64,000 bases of DNA, taken from JAVVEH01 sp032251435 (GTDB lineage Bacteria > Verrucomicrobiota > Lentisphaeria > Oligosphaerales > MVZH01). Within the stretch, counting starts at the first letter, position 1, and every line of letters begins with the position of its first letter. Under the pieces are notes generated by a model. It worked only from the letters and a program-made list of their open reading frames with translations. It had not been told where the DNA came from and ran no database searches. The position numbers and the translations under genes were made by a program. The DNA lies in contig JAVVEH010000022.1 of the NCBI GenBank assembly GCA_032251435.1, forward strand, positions 1 through 64,000, in the 5' to 3' direction. Positions 25,753 through 34,813 of the stretch are shown piece after piece.

Positions 25753-27451
25753 GGGTAATGGTTACGTTTTCGCAGTCTGAAATTAAAAACAGCTTATTTG
25801 GATCCAGGGAAGGCGCTTGGATATGGTTTCCGGACAGAGTTAATCCGGATGTCCCGGCCACCTCGATGGCGCGGGCGTTTTCCGGTACCTGTATATCGTT
25901 GTCAATGATGGAAATATTTCGATGAACAGATGGGTTGGGTTTACTTTTATGCGGGCTGATACGTATCGCTGCCTGCTCACAATCAAGAAACTGGTTTTTT
26001 TCGATCAGCAAGTCCTTCACACTACCCGACTCGAACCAGCCCTTGGCATCACTCTCAACATGGATGCCAAACATTTTTATGCGTTTGAACGTGTTATTCG
26101 TAATGCGGACAGGTTGGCGGGTTGTCAGCAAAAACCCGCGCGTCGGGATACGCGCCACGGTGCAGCCGGAGATATCCACTTCAGGTGTCCAGGTGACATT
26201 TTCAATAACATCGTTTTCCAGCCAGTCCGGGACAGGTTTTTCCAATTCTAGCACAAGTTCACGAGGGTTAAGCAGCTTTGCTGTCACAACCCGGTTTGTT
26301 CCAAACGATCCCAGTGTGTCCCAACGGACAAACTCGATAGTGTCACCGGGGTTAAAAGCCATGAACCCGTAGGTCTGACGATGCATGAAACGCACTTTGA
26401 TTTGATGATCCCCGATTTGTTCTACGATCCTCAGGTGAGTGCCATGCACATTGACCGCATCATCATGCGCACCACAAAATAGACAGTTCCGCATCGTTAT
26501 TTTCCCCCGGCAACCGGAAAAATGGGCGCAATCCGCCCAGGCGGCGGTTGTCCGCCCACTGCCTTCTTCTGGCGCGATCCGCACCGAATCGAGCGTGACA
26601 GTTTCAGTGAACTGGCAGAGAATCCCCATGCCATGCATAAAGGAAAAATCGACATGGTCCAACGTGATATCCTTACTTCGGCGTATAAACACGCCGCAGC
26701 AGTCCCGGTAGGTGTCCCGCAACTGGTAAATATGTCCGGCAACCATGTCGTGCTGACCATACGCTCGCAGGTGGAACGGCGCCAGCTCCTCGATCCGCAA
26801 ATCCCGCAGCGGATCTTTCCGGCGCCAGACCTGTTCGGTTTCCGGGATCAGTTCCTGAGCCAGCCCGGTCTCATACTGCCACCCCTCTCCCTGCCAGAGG
26901 ATCTTCCCTTCGGTGACCCTGTAATGAGAATCCGGGTGGACAGTGATGTCGGCGGAATCGGGCCCGGTCGCGGTGGCCGCGAATTCCGACACGGTTGGCC
27001 GGTGATAGTCAAACCGCAGGTCGGATATCGTTATAGCTTCAGAATGGTCCACACACAGTTCAATCATTTTCCCCCGGAAAATAATTGCCGCCCCCGGGCC
27101 GGACAGCGAGACGTGACGGACATGTTTGAAATAAACACCAATGGCTTTGGGTTTTGCAACATCGTCATTGCAATTCGAAATATTGAAGACTTCCCGCCGG
27201 GCGCGGGTCGGGAAAAAATCATATCGCCCGGGCGCGAAATGAACAATGACGGGGTTTTCCGCCGTGCCCTCACCGGTCAAAACCAGCGAATGGTCAAAGG
27301 CCCCTGGAGACAGGATTTCCACGCGGTCACCGGGGGTGAGTTTGGTTTCCGCCAGCCGAGCGAACGTGCGCCACGGGGTGTCGCCAGAGGAGCCACAATG
27401 GTCGTCGCGGCCCAAATTCGGATCAATATAATAGGTGTTTGGCTCGTTCAT
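25745..27451 (-). CDS. GH110-like alpha-galactosidase (beta-helix)
   Basis: A 568-residue beta-helix protein without signal peptide. The pattern ISDLRFDYHRPTVSEFAA, ITMRNCLFCGAHDDAVNVHG then THLRIVEQI, and FMHRQTYGFMAFNPGDTIEF match the GH110 family, exo-alpha-1,3-galactosidases that act on blood-group-B-like or linear alpha-1,3-galactosides. The paired aspartates in GAHDDAVN are likely active-site residues. The N-terminus (YYIDPNLGRDDHCGSSGDTPWRTFA) is the usual beta-helix cap. The stop overlaps the start of the sulfatase by eight bases, so both are coupled. Together with GH42 it points to a galactose-containing glycan. Confidence 0.78.
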   Translation of the reverse strand: MNEPNTYYIDPNLGRDDHCGSSGDTPWRTFARLAETKLTPGDRVEILSPGAFDHSLVLTGEGTAENPVIVHFAPGRYDFFPTRARREVFNISNCNDDVAKPKAIGVYFKHVRHVSLSGPGAAIIFRGKMIELCVDHSEAITISDLRFDYHRPTVSEFAATATGPDSADITVHPDSHYRVTEGKILWQGEGWQYETGLAQELIPETEQVWRRKDPLRDLRIEELAPFHLRAYGQHDMVAGHIYQLRDTYRDCCGVFIRRSKDITLDHVDFSFMHGMGILCQFTETVTLDSVRIAPEEGSGRTTAAWADCAHFSGCRGKITMRNCLFCGAHDDAVNVHGTHLRIVEQIGDHQIKVRFMHRQTYGFMAFNPGDTIEFVRWDTLGSFGTNRVVTAKLLNPRELVLELEKPVPDWLENDVIENVTWTPEVDISGCTVARIPTRGFLLTTRQPVRITNNTFKRIKMFGIHVESDAKGWFESGSVKDLLIEKNQFLDCEQAAIRISPHKSKPNPSVHRNISIIDNDIQVPENARAIEVAGTSGLTLSGNHIQAPSLDPNKLFLISDCENVTITHA

Positions 27452-27470
27452 AGATTATTTGGTTAGATTT

Positions 27471-27575
27471 GACTCAGTGACTCAGTGACTCAGTGACTCA
27501 GTGACGGGAACATAGGCCATCACTTTTCACGTATCACGTATCACGTATCACGCGTCACGTATCACGTGTCACGTC
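27471..27575. repeat. Octamer array followed by heptamer array
   Basis: Four perfect copies of GACTCAGT (27471-27502) and then seven units of 7 bp, TCACGTA three times, TCACGCG, TCACGTA, TCACGTG and TCACGTC (27527-27575). The second array covers the stop codon and last three residues of the GH63-like gene. Confidence 0.92.
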
Positions 27576-29223
27576 CCGTCATCCGTTCGGCCAGCAGCAG
27601 GAAGACGCTCGCCGTCCAGGTATAGGCGAGGTCGCAGAGCCCTTTTCCGGTCAGCGCGTCATAGTTTTCGGCGAAACCACTCATCCCGCATAGTTTACAG
27701 AAGCGGTTGGAAATCTCATCGGCCAATTCGGTAAATCCGCAGCGGTCCAATCCGGTGACGGCAAGATAGGTCGATGGCCCCCAAATCGGCCCCGTCCAGT
27801 AGCCGTCCGGGTTGTATTTCGGGCTGTCGACATGTTCCGTGGCCAGCCCCCATTCGGTCAAGTGGCTGGCGACGCCGTTTTTCAGAGAATTCCGTATGTC
27901 TTTTGGCAGGCGTTCACCGAGGATGATCGGCAACCAGGGAATCAGGCTGTGTGATTCCACCTCTTGTCCCGTACAGCCGCTGATGGCCACAAAATGGTCC
28001 CCGCGCCAGAGCTCATCCATCAAGGCGACCTGCAATTCATTCGCCCGGGTTTTCCAAGATTGAGCCGTCACCTCACTTTCCCCAACTTGTCCCGCCAGAC
28101 CGGATAAGACATCCATCTGAGTGATCAGCAGGGCCGCCAGGTCCGGCGCCGTCAATGGTACTCCTTGGTCAAACATGGTGCTGTTATCCCAGCCGCTGTC
28201 GTTGCCATGTAGATAGTAGGGCAGCCGGCCACCTTCCCCGCGGCGGTGGGTCATCCACCAGTCAGCCTGCCGACGAAGTGACACATACATGGTTCTCATC
28301 ACCTCGGAGGATGGAGGTTTTGGGAGACGTTTCAAGATTTCGCGGAAGGCCCAGCCATGCACGGGAGGTTTTGAAAAGTTGTAGTGCTTGACCTGGTCAT
28401 TAACGCTGTCGGGGTAGGAGCCGAATTCGTCCTGATGGTCAACCAGAACAAGCATTTGGTCTAGCGCCAGATCCGGTTGTCCGCCAGCCAGAGCCATGGC
28501 GTTAAAGCATTGGTCCCAGCTCCAGACATTGCACATCCAGTTTTTTGACATAAACAGGGTGGGGCGCTCAAGCAAACCACAGGGGCCGACCGTGCTTGAC
28601 CAGTTCACATAGGCCGCCAGCTCACGGGCGGGTTGATCCTGGTCCCGGGCTTCCGGCATGGTCGCGAGAAAGGCCTTAAATGTCCGTTCAGCCGCCGCCA
28701 GACAGTCATCAAAGGTCCCCCGGTCACGCGGTGTCCAGGTGCTCCAGAATTCGTCGATGGCCAGCTCCCAGCAACCGTCCGGTCCCGGGTGAACATGGGC
28801 CGTTTTCGGGAAAACCCGCTGGGTTGGGACCACCTGCTTCAATTCAATTGTTCCCCGCAGCGCCTCCATCTGATAGCGGCGAAACGCCGCCCGTTCATTG
28901 ATGACCGCCCGGTTCGGGGCTTCGCTATAGATCAGGTTTCTCTTACCCAGTATTAGCGTCGCCCCCCGCCCGCGCAGGCGGATGGTGTCGGCGTTTTCGA
29001 AACAAATCTCCACCCGGGTGTCCCCGTGACTGAGGATCAGCGACCAGGGGAGGGCGGTTACTTCTGGTTCCACCACTTCATCCTTGACCAGCATCTGGAT
29101 GGGACAGATATTGTGGGGGCCATTGTGGCAGTTGCGTAAAAAGAGATCTGTCTCCTTTCGCGGAATAGAAATCGACATCCAGGATTCAAAGTAACTAAAG
29201 GGCACATCGGTCAGGCTAAACAT
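27562..29223 (-). CDS. GH63-like (alpha/alpha)6 glycosidase
   Basis: A 553-residue protein without signal peptide. The first 170 residues are beta-rich. The rest is an (alpha/alpha)6 barrel of the GH63/GH37 kind: MCNVWSWDQCFNAMALAGG, HGNDSGWDNSTMFDQG (probable acid Asp), DGYWTGPIWGPSTYL and FAENYDALTGKGLCDLAYTW (probable base Glu). GH63 members act on alpha-glucosides, alpha-mannosylglycerate and related sugars; this one could serve as an alpha-glucosidase, but the specificity is open. The last residues (RDT) and the stop come from a heptamer repeat array, so the native C-terminus may have been altered. No ribosome site is obvious before the ATG. Confidence 0.78.
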   Translation of the reverse strand: MFSLTDVPFSYFESWMSISIPRKETDLFLRNCHNGPHNICPIQMLVKDEVVEPEVTALPWSLILSHGDTRVEICFENADTIRLRGRGATLILGKRNLIYSEAPNRAVINERAAFRRYQMEALRGTIELKQVVPTQRVFPKTAHVHPGPDGCWELAIDEFWSTWTPRDRGTFDDCLAAAERTFKAFLATMPEARDQDQPARELAAYVNWSSTVGPCGLLERPTLFMSKNWMCNVWSWDQCFNAMALAGGQPDLALDQMLVLVDHQDEFGSYPDSVNDQVKHYNFSKPPVHGWAFREILKRLPKPPSSEVMRTMYVSLRRQADWWMTHRRGEGGRLPYYLHGNDSGWDNSTMFDQGVPLTAPDLAALLITQMDVLSGLAGQVGESEVTAQSWKTRANELQVALMDELWRGDHFVAISGCTGQEVESHSLIPWLPIILGERLPKDIRNSLKNGVASHLTEWGLATEHVDSPKYNPDGYWTGPIWGPSTYLAVTGLDRCGFTELADEISNRFCKLCGMSGFAENYDALTGKGLCDLAYTWTASVFLLLAERMTGRDT

Positions 29224-29356
29224 GGTTTTAACAACGGGTTTGTGGGATGTCGGCGTGCGGATGGGTGTGTCGCTTCGCTTAATTTAACCAGATCCGAGCC
29301 AATTCCAACCCCGTAAAATTCGGTCCGGTCTAAAAACTCAGGATGACGCTTCGCCG

Positions 29357-29373
29357 CTGATCCTAAGGATCAG
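29357..29373. repeat. 17-base dyad over a stop codon
   Basis: CTGATCCTAAGGATCAG is an 8-bp inverted repeat around a single A, and it spans the stop codon of the first GH95 gene (29363-29365). It could fold at the transcript end, but there is no T-run. Confidence 0.4.
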
Positions 29374-32221
29374 ACTTCATGCCCGCGGCGCGGTTTCTGA
29401 AAACCAGAAAAGGTGTAAGCGTTTTCTGTTCCCCCTTGGCGATGGTCAAGGTGATTTGTTTGCCACCGTATCGGATGTCGCATGGCTCCTCTGCCGACAG
29501 GTTGTGAATGACGGCGTTGACGAGCTGGCCGTCTTGCCATTCCATATCCACCTTGTAGCCGCCGCGGGCCCGAAGCCCGGCGACTTTGCCATTGGGCCAG
29601 GCGTCGGGAAGGGCGGGAAGCAGGCGGATTGTGCCGCGCGGACACTGCAGCAACATCTCGGCGACGGCGGCCGTACCGCCGAAATTGCCGTCGATCTGAA
29701 ACGGCGCATGCTGGCACAGGAGATTCCGTCCGCCTTTCGTGATCAGCAGGGTCAGGAGTTTGTATGCGTGGTTACCATCATGCAGCCGCGCCCAGAAGTT
29801 GGCTTTCCAGGCCATCGACCAGCCCGTGCTTTGGTCACCGCGCCGTTCCAATGTCACCCGGGCGGCTTTGGCCAATTCAGGTGTGTCGTCGGGGGTAATT
29901 TCATCGTAGGGATGCAATCCATAAAGGTGCGAGACATGCCGATGGTGTGGCTCCGCTTCCTCGTAGTCCTCGAGCCATTCCATGATCTGGCCGTGTTTGC
30001 CGACCCTCGTTGGCGCCAGCTTGGCCCTGGTCTCCGCCAGCTTCTTCCGAAACGCCTCGTCGATATCAAGAATTCCGGCTGCTTCGATGCAGTTGTCAAA
30101 CAGTTCGCGCAAAATCTGCATGTCCATCGTCGGTCCCATGCAGACCCGGGCCTGCCTGCCGTCGCCATACTTGAAGGCATTCTCCGGCGAGTTGGACGGC
30201 GCGGTCACCAGCCAGCCCGTCTTCGGATCGGAGATCAGCATATCCAGGAAAAATTCCGCCGACCCTTTCATGATGGGGTAGGCCCATTTGAGAAACTCCT
30301 TGTCGCGGGTATAGGCGTAATGCTCCCACAGATGATCGCACAGCCAGGGGGAACCTGTCGCGGTGGCGCCCCAGCCAGCCTGCTCGCCCGGGGCGGTGAA
30401 CCCCCATACATTGGTGATCACGTGGGCCACCCAGCCATCGGCATTGTAGTAGGCCTTGGCGGTTTCGGCACCGGGCTTCTGCAGGGATTCAATCAGCTTG
30501 AACAGCGGTTCGTGGCAATCGCCAAGGCCCGTCACTTCGGCCGGCCAGTAGTTCATCTGCACATTGATGTCGAGGTGATAGTCGCAGTTCCACGGTGTCC
30601 GGATGCCTTCCGCCCATAAGCCCTGGAGATTGGCCGGCATGGAGCCCGGTCGCGAACTGCTGATCAAGAGGTAGCGGCCGTAGTTGAAATAGAGCGCCGA
30701 CAACGCCGGATCCGCCTCCCCTTTCGCCAGCGCCGCGAGACGCTTGTCCGTTGGCTGCCTGGCGCGCTCCTGGCTCTCTGGATCGCCATCGTCAAGATGA
30801 ATGCTCATGCGGTCGAAATAACTGCGGTGGTCCGCCACATGCGCGGCGCGCAACGACGCATAGGATTTCGTCGAACTCCTGGCGATATCCAGCTTGGTCG
30901 CCTCTGTCGGATCCGGCGTATTACGCCCGGCAAAGCCCTGGTAATCGGTGCCGGCCGCAATCAGGAGGACGACCTCGTCGGCATTCTTAACGGTCAGCGT
31001 GTCCGCCTCTGTCGACACGCTTCCGCCAGTGGCCAGCGCGCGCAGACGCGCCACAAACTGCATGCCGGATTGGCCGCGCTGCGCGCTGGTGTTGCCAACC
31101 ATCAGCAGTCCGTCCGGTCCGTCGGGCCGGGTGGCGGCGCTCTGCAGGCGGCTGAGAGCAGCGTCAAGCGAAATCATTCCGGGCTTGTCGGCAGCAAAAC
31201 GAAAGACCATCACCTGGTCCGGGGCGCTCGCGAAGGCTTCACGGGTATAGGTCACGCCGCCCTGCGTGTAGGTGACCGTGGCAATGGCGGTATCCAGATC
31301 CAGGCTGCGTTGATAATCGGTCACGTCTGCTTTGGGTTCGAGAACCACGGACACCGGAAGCTGTCCGACCTGCCGGTACCATCGGCAATAGATGGCAATC
31401 ACGTTCTTGCCCGGTTTGAGGTACGGGCTGATATCCCCCTCGAAGCGGGCATGACCACCGGAGCGGTAGCCGGGAAGTTCACCCGCCTTCTCCCCGTTCA
31501 CATAGACCGCGCCATTGCGGACACCGGTATCGAGGCGCAATACGCCGAGTTGTTTATATTGCGTTTCGGTTAGCGTGAAGTGATGGCGCAGGATCGCCTT
31601 TTCGTCACGGTTCAGGCGACGGGCGCCCGCGACGACTTTGCCGTCAGCAATTTCATAATCGGCCCACGTGCTTTCATCTGCATCACTTTTGCTCTTCTCG
31701 GCCACCTGTCGGGCTATCTCGTGATGTTGGGCGCGGTAATCGTCGATTCCCGGCGTGGTCAGCATCTCGTACTTCCAGGTGTTCAGCGGAAGCGTCTTGA
31801 TATCCGAATGCCAGACAATATTCAGGTTTCCCAATTCCTGAAAGCAACCCCAGGGACCACTGGCGCCGCCACGGGAGCCCCCGCCCGTGCAGGTGAAGGT
31901 CTGATTGACCAGGGCTTCGGCTTCGGCGTTTTTGCCTGCGAGGAGCAGCTCGCGTATTTTCGGCAGATTTTCGAATGCATCCGCCCGGTTCCAGTCCGTC
32001 CGCATGCCGGACCAGACCGTGTCTTCGTTCAGCGCGATGCGCTCGCGAAGCACCTTGCCGAAGATCATCGCGCCCAGCCGCCCGTTGCCAATAGGAAGTG
32101 CCTCATGCTGCCAGCTTTGCGCCGGAGTTTCGTACCATAGCTGGGTCGATGGAAAAACCTCCGCTGACACCGTTGTCACAACCCCTGCAATGCAAACTAG
32201 AAATCTTGCAAATCGAATCAT
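29363..32221 (-). CDS. GH95 alpha-L-fucosidase with an extra inserted domain, secreted
   Basis: A 952-residue GH95 enzyme with a signal peptide (MIRFARFLVCIAGVVTTVSA). LPIGNGRLGAMIFGKV and LNEDTVWSG start the N-terminal beta-domain. The (alpha/alpha)6 barrel shows DYHLDINVQMNYWPAE (catalytic Asn pair), APSNSPENAF (Glu) and HAPFQIDGNFGGTAAVAEML (catalytic Asp). About 140 residues (roughly 140-285, with LRLDTGVRNGAVYVNGEKAG and ISPYLKPGKNVIAIY, a galactose-binding-like pattern) are inserted between LGNLNIVW and DYQRSLDL, which are adjacent in ordinary GH95 proteins. AAGGAG stands seven bases before the ATG. It presumably removes alpha-1,2-fucose or a related L-sugar. Confidence 0.93.
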   Translation of the reverse strand: MIRFARFLVCIAGVVTTVSAEVFPSTQLWYETPAQSWQHEALPIGNGRLGAMIFGKVLRERIALNEDTVWSGMRTDWNRADAFENLPKIRELLLAGKNAEAEALVNQTFTCTGGGSRGGASGPWGCFQELGNLNIVWHSDIKTLPLNTWKYEMLTTPGIDDYRAQHHEIARQVAEKSKSDADESTWADYEIADGKVVAGARRLNRDEKAILRHHFTLTETQYKQLGVLRLDTGVRNGAVYVNGEKAGELPGYRSGGHARFEGDISPYLKPGKNVIAIYCRWYRQVGQLPVSVVLEPKADVTDYQRSLDLDTAIATVTYTQGGVTYTREAFASAPDQVMVFRFAADKPGMISLDAALSRLQSAATRPDGPDGLLMVGNTSAQRGQSGMQFVARLRALATGGSVSTEADTLTVKNADEVVLLIAAGTDYQGFAGRNTPDPTEATKLDIARSSTKSYASLRAAHVADHRSYFDRMSIHLDDGDPESQERARQPTDKRLAALAKGEADPALSALYFNYGRYLLISSSRPGSMPANLQGLWAEGIRTPWNCDYHLDINVQMNYWPAEVTGLGDCHEPLFKLIESLQKPGAETAKAYYNADGWVAHVITNVWGFTAPGEQAGWGATATGSPWLCDHLWEHYAYTRDKEFLKWAYPIMKGSAEFFLDMLISDPKTGWLVTAPSNSPENAFKYGDGRQARVCMGPTMDMQILRELFDNCIEAAGILDIDEAFRKKLAETRAKLAPTRVGKHGQIMEWLEDYEEAEPHHRHVSHLYGLHPYDEITPDDTPELAKAARVTLERRGDQSTGWSMAWKANFWARLHDGNHAYKLLTLLITKGGRNLLCQHAPFQIDGNFGGTAAVAEMLLQCPRGTIRLLPALPDAWPNGKVAGLRARGGYKVDMEWQDGQLVNAVIHNLSAEEPCDIRYGGKQITLTIAKGEQKTLTPFLVFRNRAAGMKSDP

Positions 32222-32311
32222 TAATGTCTCCTTGTGTTACTTTTGATGGGCACCTTCTGAGCCATCGTTTGTGGGGGAGCGTTTCATATGAGTCTGACTC
32301 ACATCCATTCT

Positions 32312-34795
32312 TTACAGTCCCTTCAGTACGATCGTGCCGCTTGCGTCAATCGATACAGGCTTTGTCTTTTTGCCGCAAAGCAGGACACACTCGCGGCTTT
32401 CGCCGGTAAGGTTACGGATCTCGACGCGCTCCAACGCGCCATCCCGCCACTCCATATCCATCTCCAACCCACCCCGCAGTTTCATGCCCTTGACACGTCC
32501 AGTCTGCCAGGCTTCCGGCAGCGCTGGTAAAAGATGAATCAGACGCGGACGCTCTTTCACGTCCCCAGACACCTGGTCACTGTTCCCTGGCGCATGCAGA
32601 TGTGACTGCACAAGCATCTCGTTGACCGCTGCCGCGTAACCAAAGTTGCAGTCGATCTGGAAGGGTGGATGGGTCGTCCAGAGATTTCCGTAGGTCTTGG
32701 ACTTCAACACACTCCCTGCCTGACTATAGGCATGCTCAGCATCCAGCAGTCTAGCGTAAACACATGACTTGAATATTTTGCTCCAGCCCGTCATCCCTTT
32801 TCCCCTGGCAAGGACACTGACCTTCGCAGCGTCGGCAAATGCGGGAGTCATTGTCGGATGGATCTGTCGGCCGGGATATACCGCGAGCATGTGACTGACA
32901 TGCCGGTGCTGATTCTTCGGGTCGTCCATGTCGGCCATCCACTCCTGCAGCTGGCCCCATCTTCCAATTTGGGGACCTAGCAGCTTATCCCGTTTTTCTG
33001 TCAATTCACGGCGCAACCCTTCATCGACACCCAGCTCCTGGGCCGCTTCGATGGTGTTGTTGAACAGATCCCAGCAGAGCTGCTGATCATAGGAGACACC
33101 GTCAAGATGGGTTCTTAGCCCCTCAATGATCTTGACACTTCCGTCCGCTTGCACTTGCGGACCCTGCTCGGGAGACGTGCCGTCAGGCACGACAAGCGTA
33201 CCATCCGGCAATTCCTTGAGGTGATCCAGCCAGAACTCGCTAATCTCCTTCATGATCGGATAGGCGTAGCGTCCAAGATAGTCCTTATCCTGCGTGAAAG
33301 CGAAATGGTCCCAGAGGTTCTGACTGATCCAGGCCGAATCGCCTTTCTGGAAATAATAGGTCGACCCGCCGAAAATGCCATTCTCGGAGCGCATCAGCCA
33401 GCCCCGCTTGACACCAAGCACCCTCCGGGTCTCCTCCTTGCGCACCTCGCGAATGGAATCGAGCCACTCGGCCAGCGGCACAAAACACTCCGAAAGGTTT
33501 GCCTGGTCCGCAAACCAGTAGTTCATCTGCAGGTTGATGTCCGTATGGTAGTCGCAAAGCCATGCCGGCCTCAGGTGAAACAGCCAAAGCCCCTGCAGGT
33601 TGGCGGGGAGCCCGCCGTAGCCCGGCCGGGAACAACTGATCATCAGGTAGCGTGCATAGCGGTACAGAAGCGCCTCCAGATCCGGATCGCCCCCTGGCTC
33701 ATAGGCCGCCACTCTCTGTGCGGTGGAGAGCTTCATCTTTTCGTCAGTTGACCGGCCCAGCTCGATGGAAAAACGGTCATAAAGCGACCGGTAATCGGTG
33801 ACGTGCTCGTCAAGGAGCTCATCACACTCCCTCGCGGCTGCCGCATCGAGTCGCGCGGTGACGCGCGCATGCGGATGTTCGCCCCGCCAGCCTTTCGCCC
33901 GGTCATTCAGGTAGTTGGTGTCCGCCGCGAGGATCAGCGTCAGGGTATCACATTTGGCGAAAACGATCCGGTCCCCCTTCACGGAGATCGTCCCCCCCTC
34001 GTTCAGCACCCGGACCTGCGCTTCATAGTCGAGATTGATAATCTCCTTGCTCACATACTCCCTGCCGCGCAGCCCCTTGCCCAGCACCTGCCGCCACCAG
34101 AACAGGTCCTTGCTCTGTCCTGTAAGCGTCAGCGTCTGACCTTCAGCACGGGTGACGATTGCCGCCATCGACTTCGGATCATGCCCCTGCTCCTGTGCGA
34201 ACGTGGAGCGATGCATACTGTCAAGCCACACGCTACCGGATAGGGCACCGGGCTTGCTGGCCGTGAAGCGAATGACGCAAACCTGTGCCGGATAACTGGC
34301 AAAGTATTCACGCTTGTATGTGATGCCATTGGACGTGTAGATAACGCTCTGCACCCCCCGGCTGATATCCAGCTCCCGCCGGTAGTCAGTCACGCCAAAG
34401 CCGGGGGCCTTTGGCGTATGTTCTTGGTTCCTGGTACTTTGTTCCTCGTTACCCCCCGCTTCGAGCTCCGCGCTCCGCGCTTCGAGCTCCACATAGATAT
34501 CACCGAACGGCTGGTAGCCGCCGGTGTGATCTTCGTTGCCTACCCACAGGGAATCCTCATTGAACTGGATTCTTTCCAGGTCGGGGTCACCGAACACGGT
34601 GAACCCCAGACGGCCATTCCCCATCGGGTAGACATGGTTCGACCAATGCTTGTCGAGATATCTGAGGGTCTTTGCGGTCGTTTCCGGAACCGCAGTCGGA
34701 CGATCCGTCCATAGCACATGGGTGCCCTCACCGCCGCGCGCCAGAGACACCGCCAACGAAAGGGATGTAACCAATAAAGCCGATCTAATACTCAT
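32312..34795 (-). CDS. GH95 alpha-L-fucosidase, secreted, with a small repeat insertion
   Basis: An 827-residue GH95 enzyme with signal peptide (MSIRSALLVTSLSLAVSLAR). MGNGRLGFTVFGD and FNEDSLWVGN open the beta-domain; the barrel has DYHTDINLQMNYWFAD, PDGTSPEQGP and HPPFQIDCNFGYAAAVNEML, so the catalytic Asn, Glu and Asp are kept. It lacks the large inserted domain of its downstream paralogue. Between GDIYVEL and DYRRELDI it carries about 25 extra polar residues (EARSAELEAGGNEEQSTRNQ and following), coded by heptamer repeats, an insertion of non-coding type sequence into a gene. GGGAG precedes the ATG. The 18-base gap to the next upstream gene suggests co-transcription. Confidence 0.93.
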   Translation of the reverse strand: MSIRSALLVTSLSLAVSLARGGEGTHVLWTDRPTAVPETTAKTLRYLDKHWSNHVYPMGNGRLGFTVFGDPDLERIQFNEDSLWVGNEDHTGGYQPFGDIYVELEARSAELEAGGNEEQSTRNQEHTPKAPGFGVTDYRRELDISRGVQSVIYTSNGITYKREYFASYPAQVCVIRFTASKPGALSGSVWLDSMHRSTFAQEQGHDPKSMAAIVTRAEGQTLTLTGQSKDLFWWRQVLGKGLRGREYVSKEIINLDYEAQVRVLNEGGTISVKGDRIVFAKCDTLTLILAADTNYLNDRAKGWRGEHPHARVTARLDAAAARECDELLDEHVTDYRSLYDRFSIELGRSTDEKMKLSTAQRVAAYEPGGDPDLEALLYRYARYLMISCSRPGYGGLPANLQGLWLFHLRPAWLCDYHTDINLQMNYWFADQANLSECFVPLAEWLDSIREVRKEETRRVLGVKRGWLMRSENGIFGGSTYYFQKGDSAWISQNLWDHFAFTQDKDYLGRYAYPIMKEISEFWLDHLKELPDGTLVVPDGTSPEQGPQVQADGSVKIIEGLRTHLDGVSYDQQLCWDLFNNTIEAAQELGVDEGLRRELTEKRDKLLGPQIGRWGQLQEWMADMDDPKNQHRHVSHMLAVYPGRQIHPTMTPAFADAAKVSVLARGKGMTGWSKIFKSCVYARLLDAEHAYSQAGSVLKSKTYGNLWTTHPPFQIDCNFGYAAAVNEMLVQSHLHAPGNSDQVSGDVKERPRLIHLLPALPEAWQTGRVKGMKLRGGLEMDMEWRDGALERVEIRNLTGESRECVLLCGKKTKPVSIDASGTIVLKGL
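34421..34490. repeat. Heptamer arrays inside the GH95 gene
   Basis: Four units TTCTTGG, TTCCTGG, TACTTTG and TTCCTCG (34421-34448), then about five units of CGCTTCG, AGCTCCG, CGCTCCG type (34457-34490). Both keep 7-bp spacing within coding sequence. Confidence 0.8.
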
Positions 34796-34813
34796 ATTCA
34801 GTCTCCCTTCCCC

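Noticed and set aside
27471..27575. CRISPR-like array
   Set aside because: The units are 7-8 bp and directly adjacent, with no unique spacers and no cas genes nearby.
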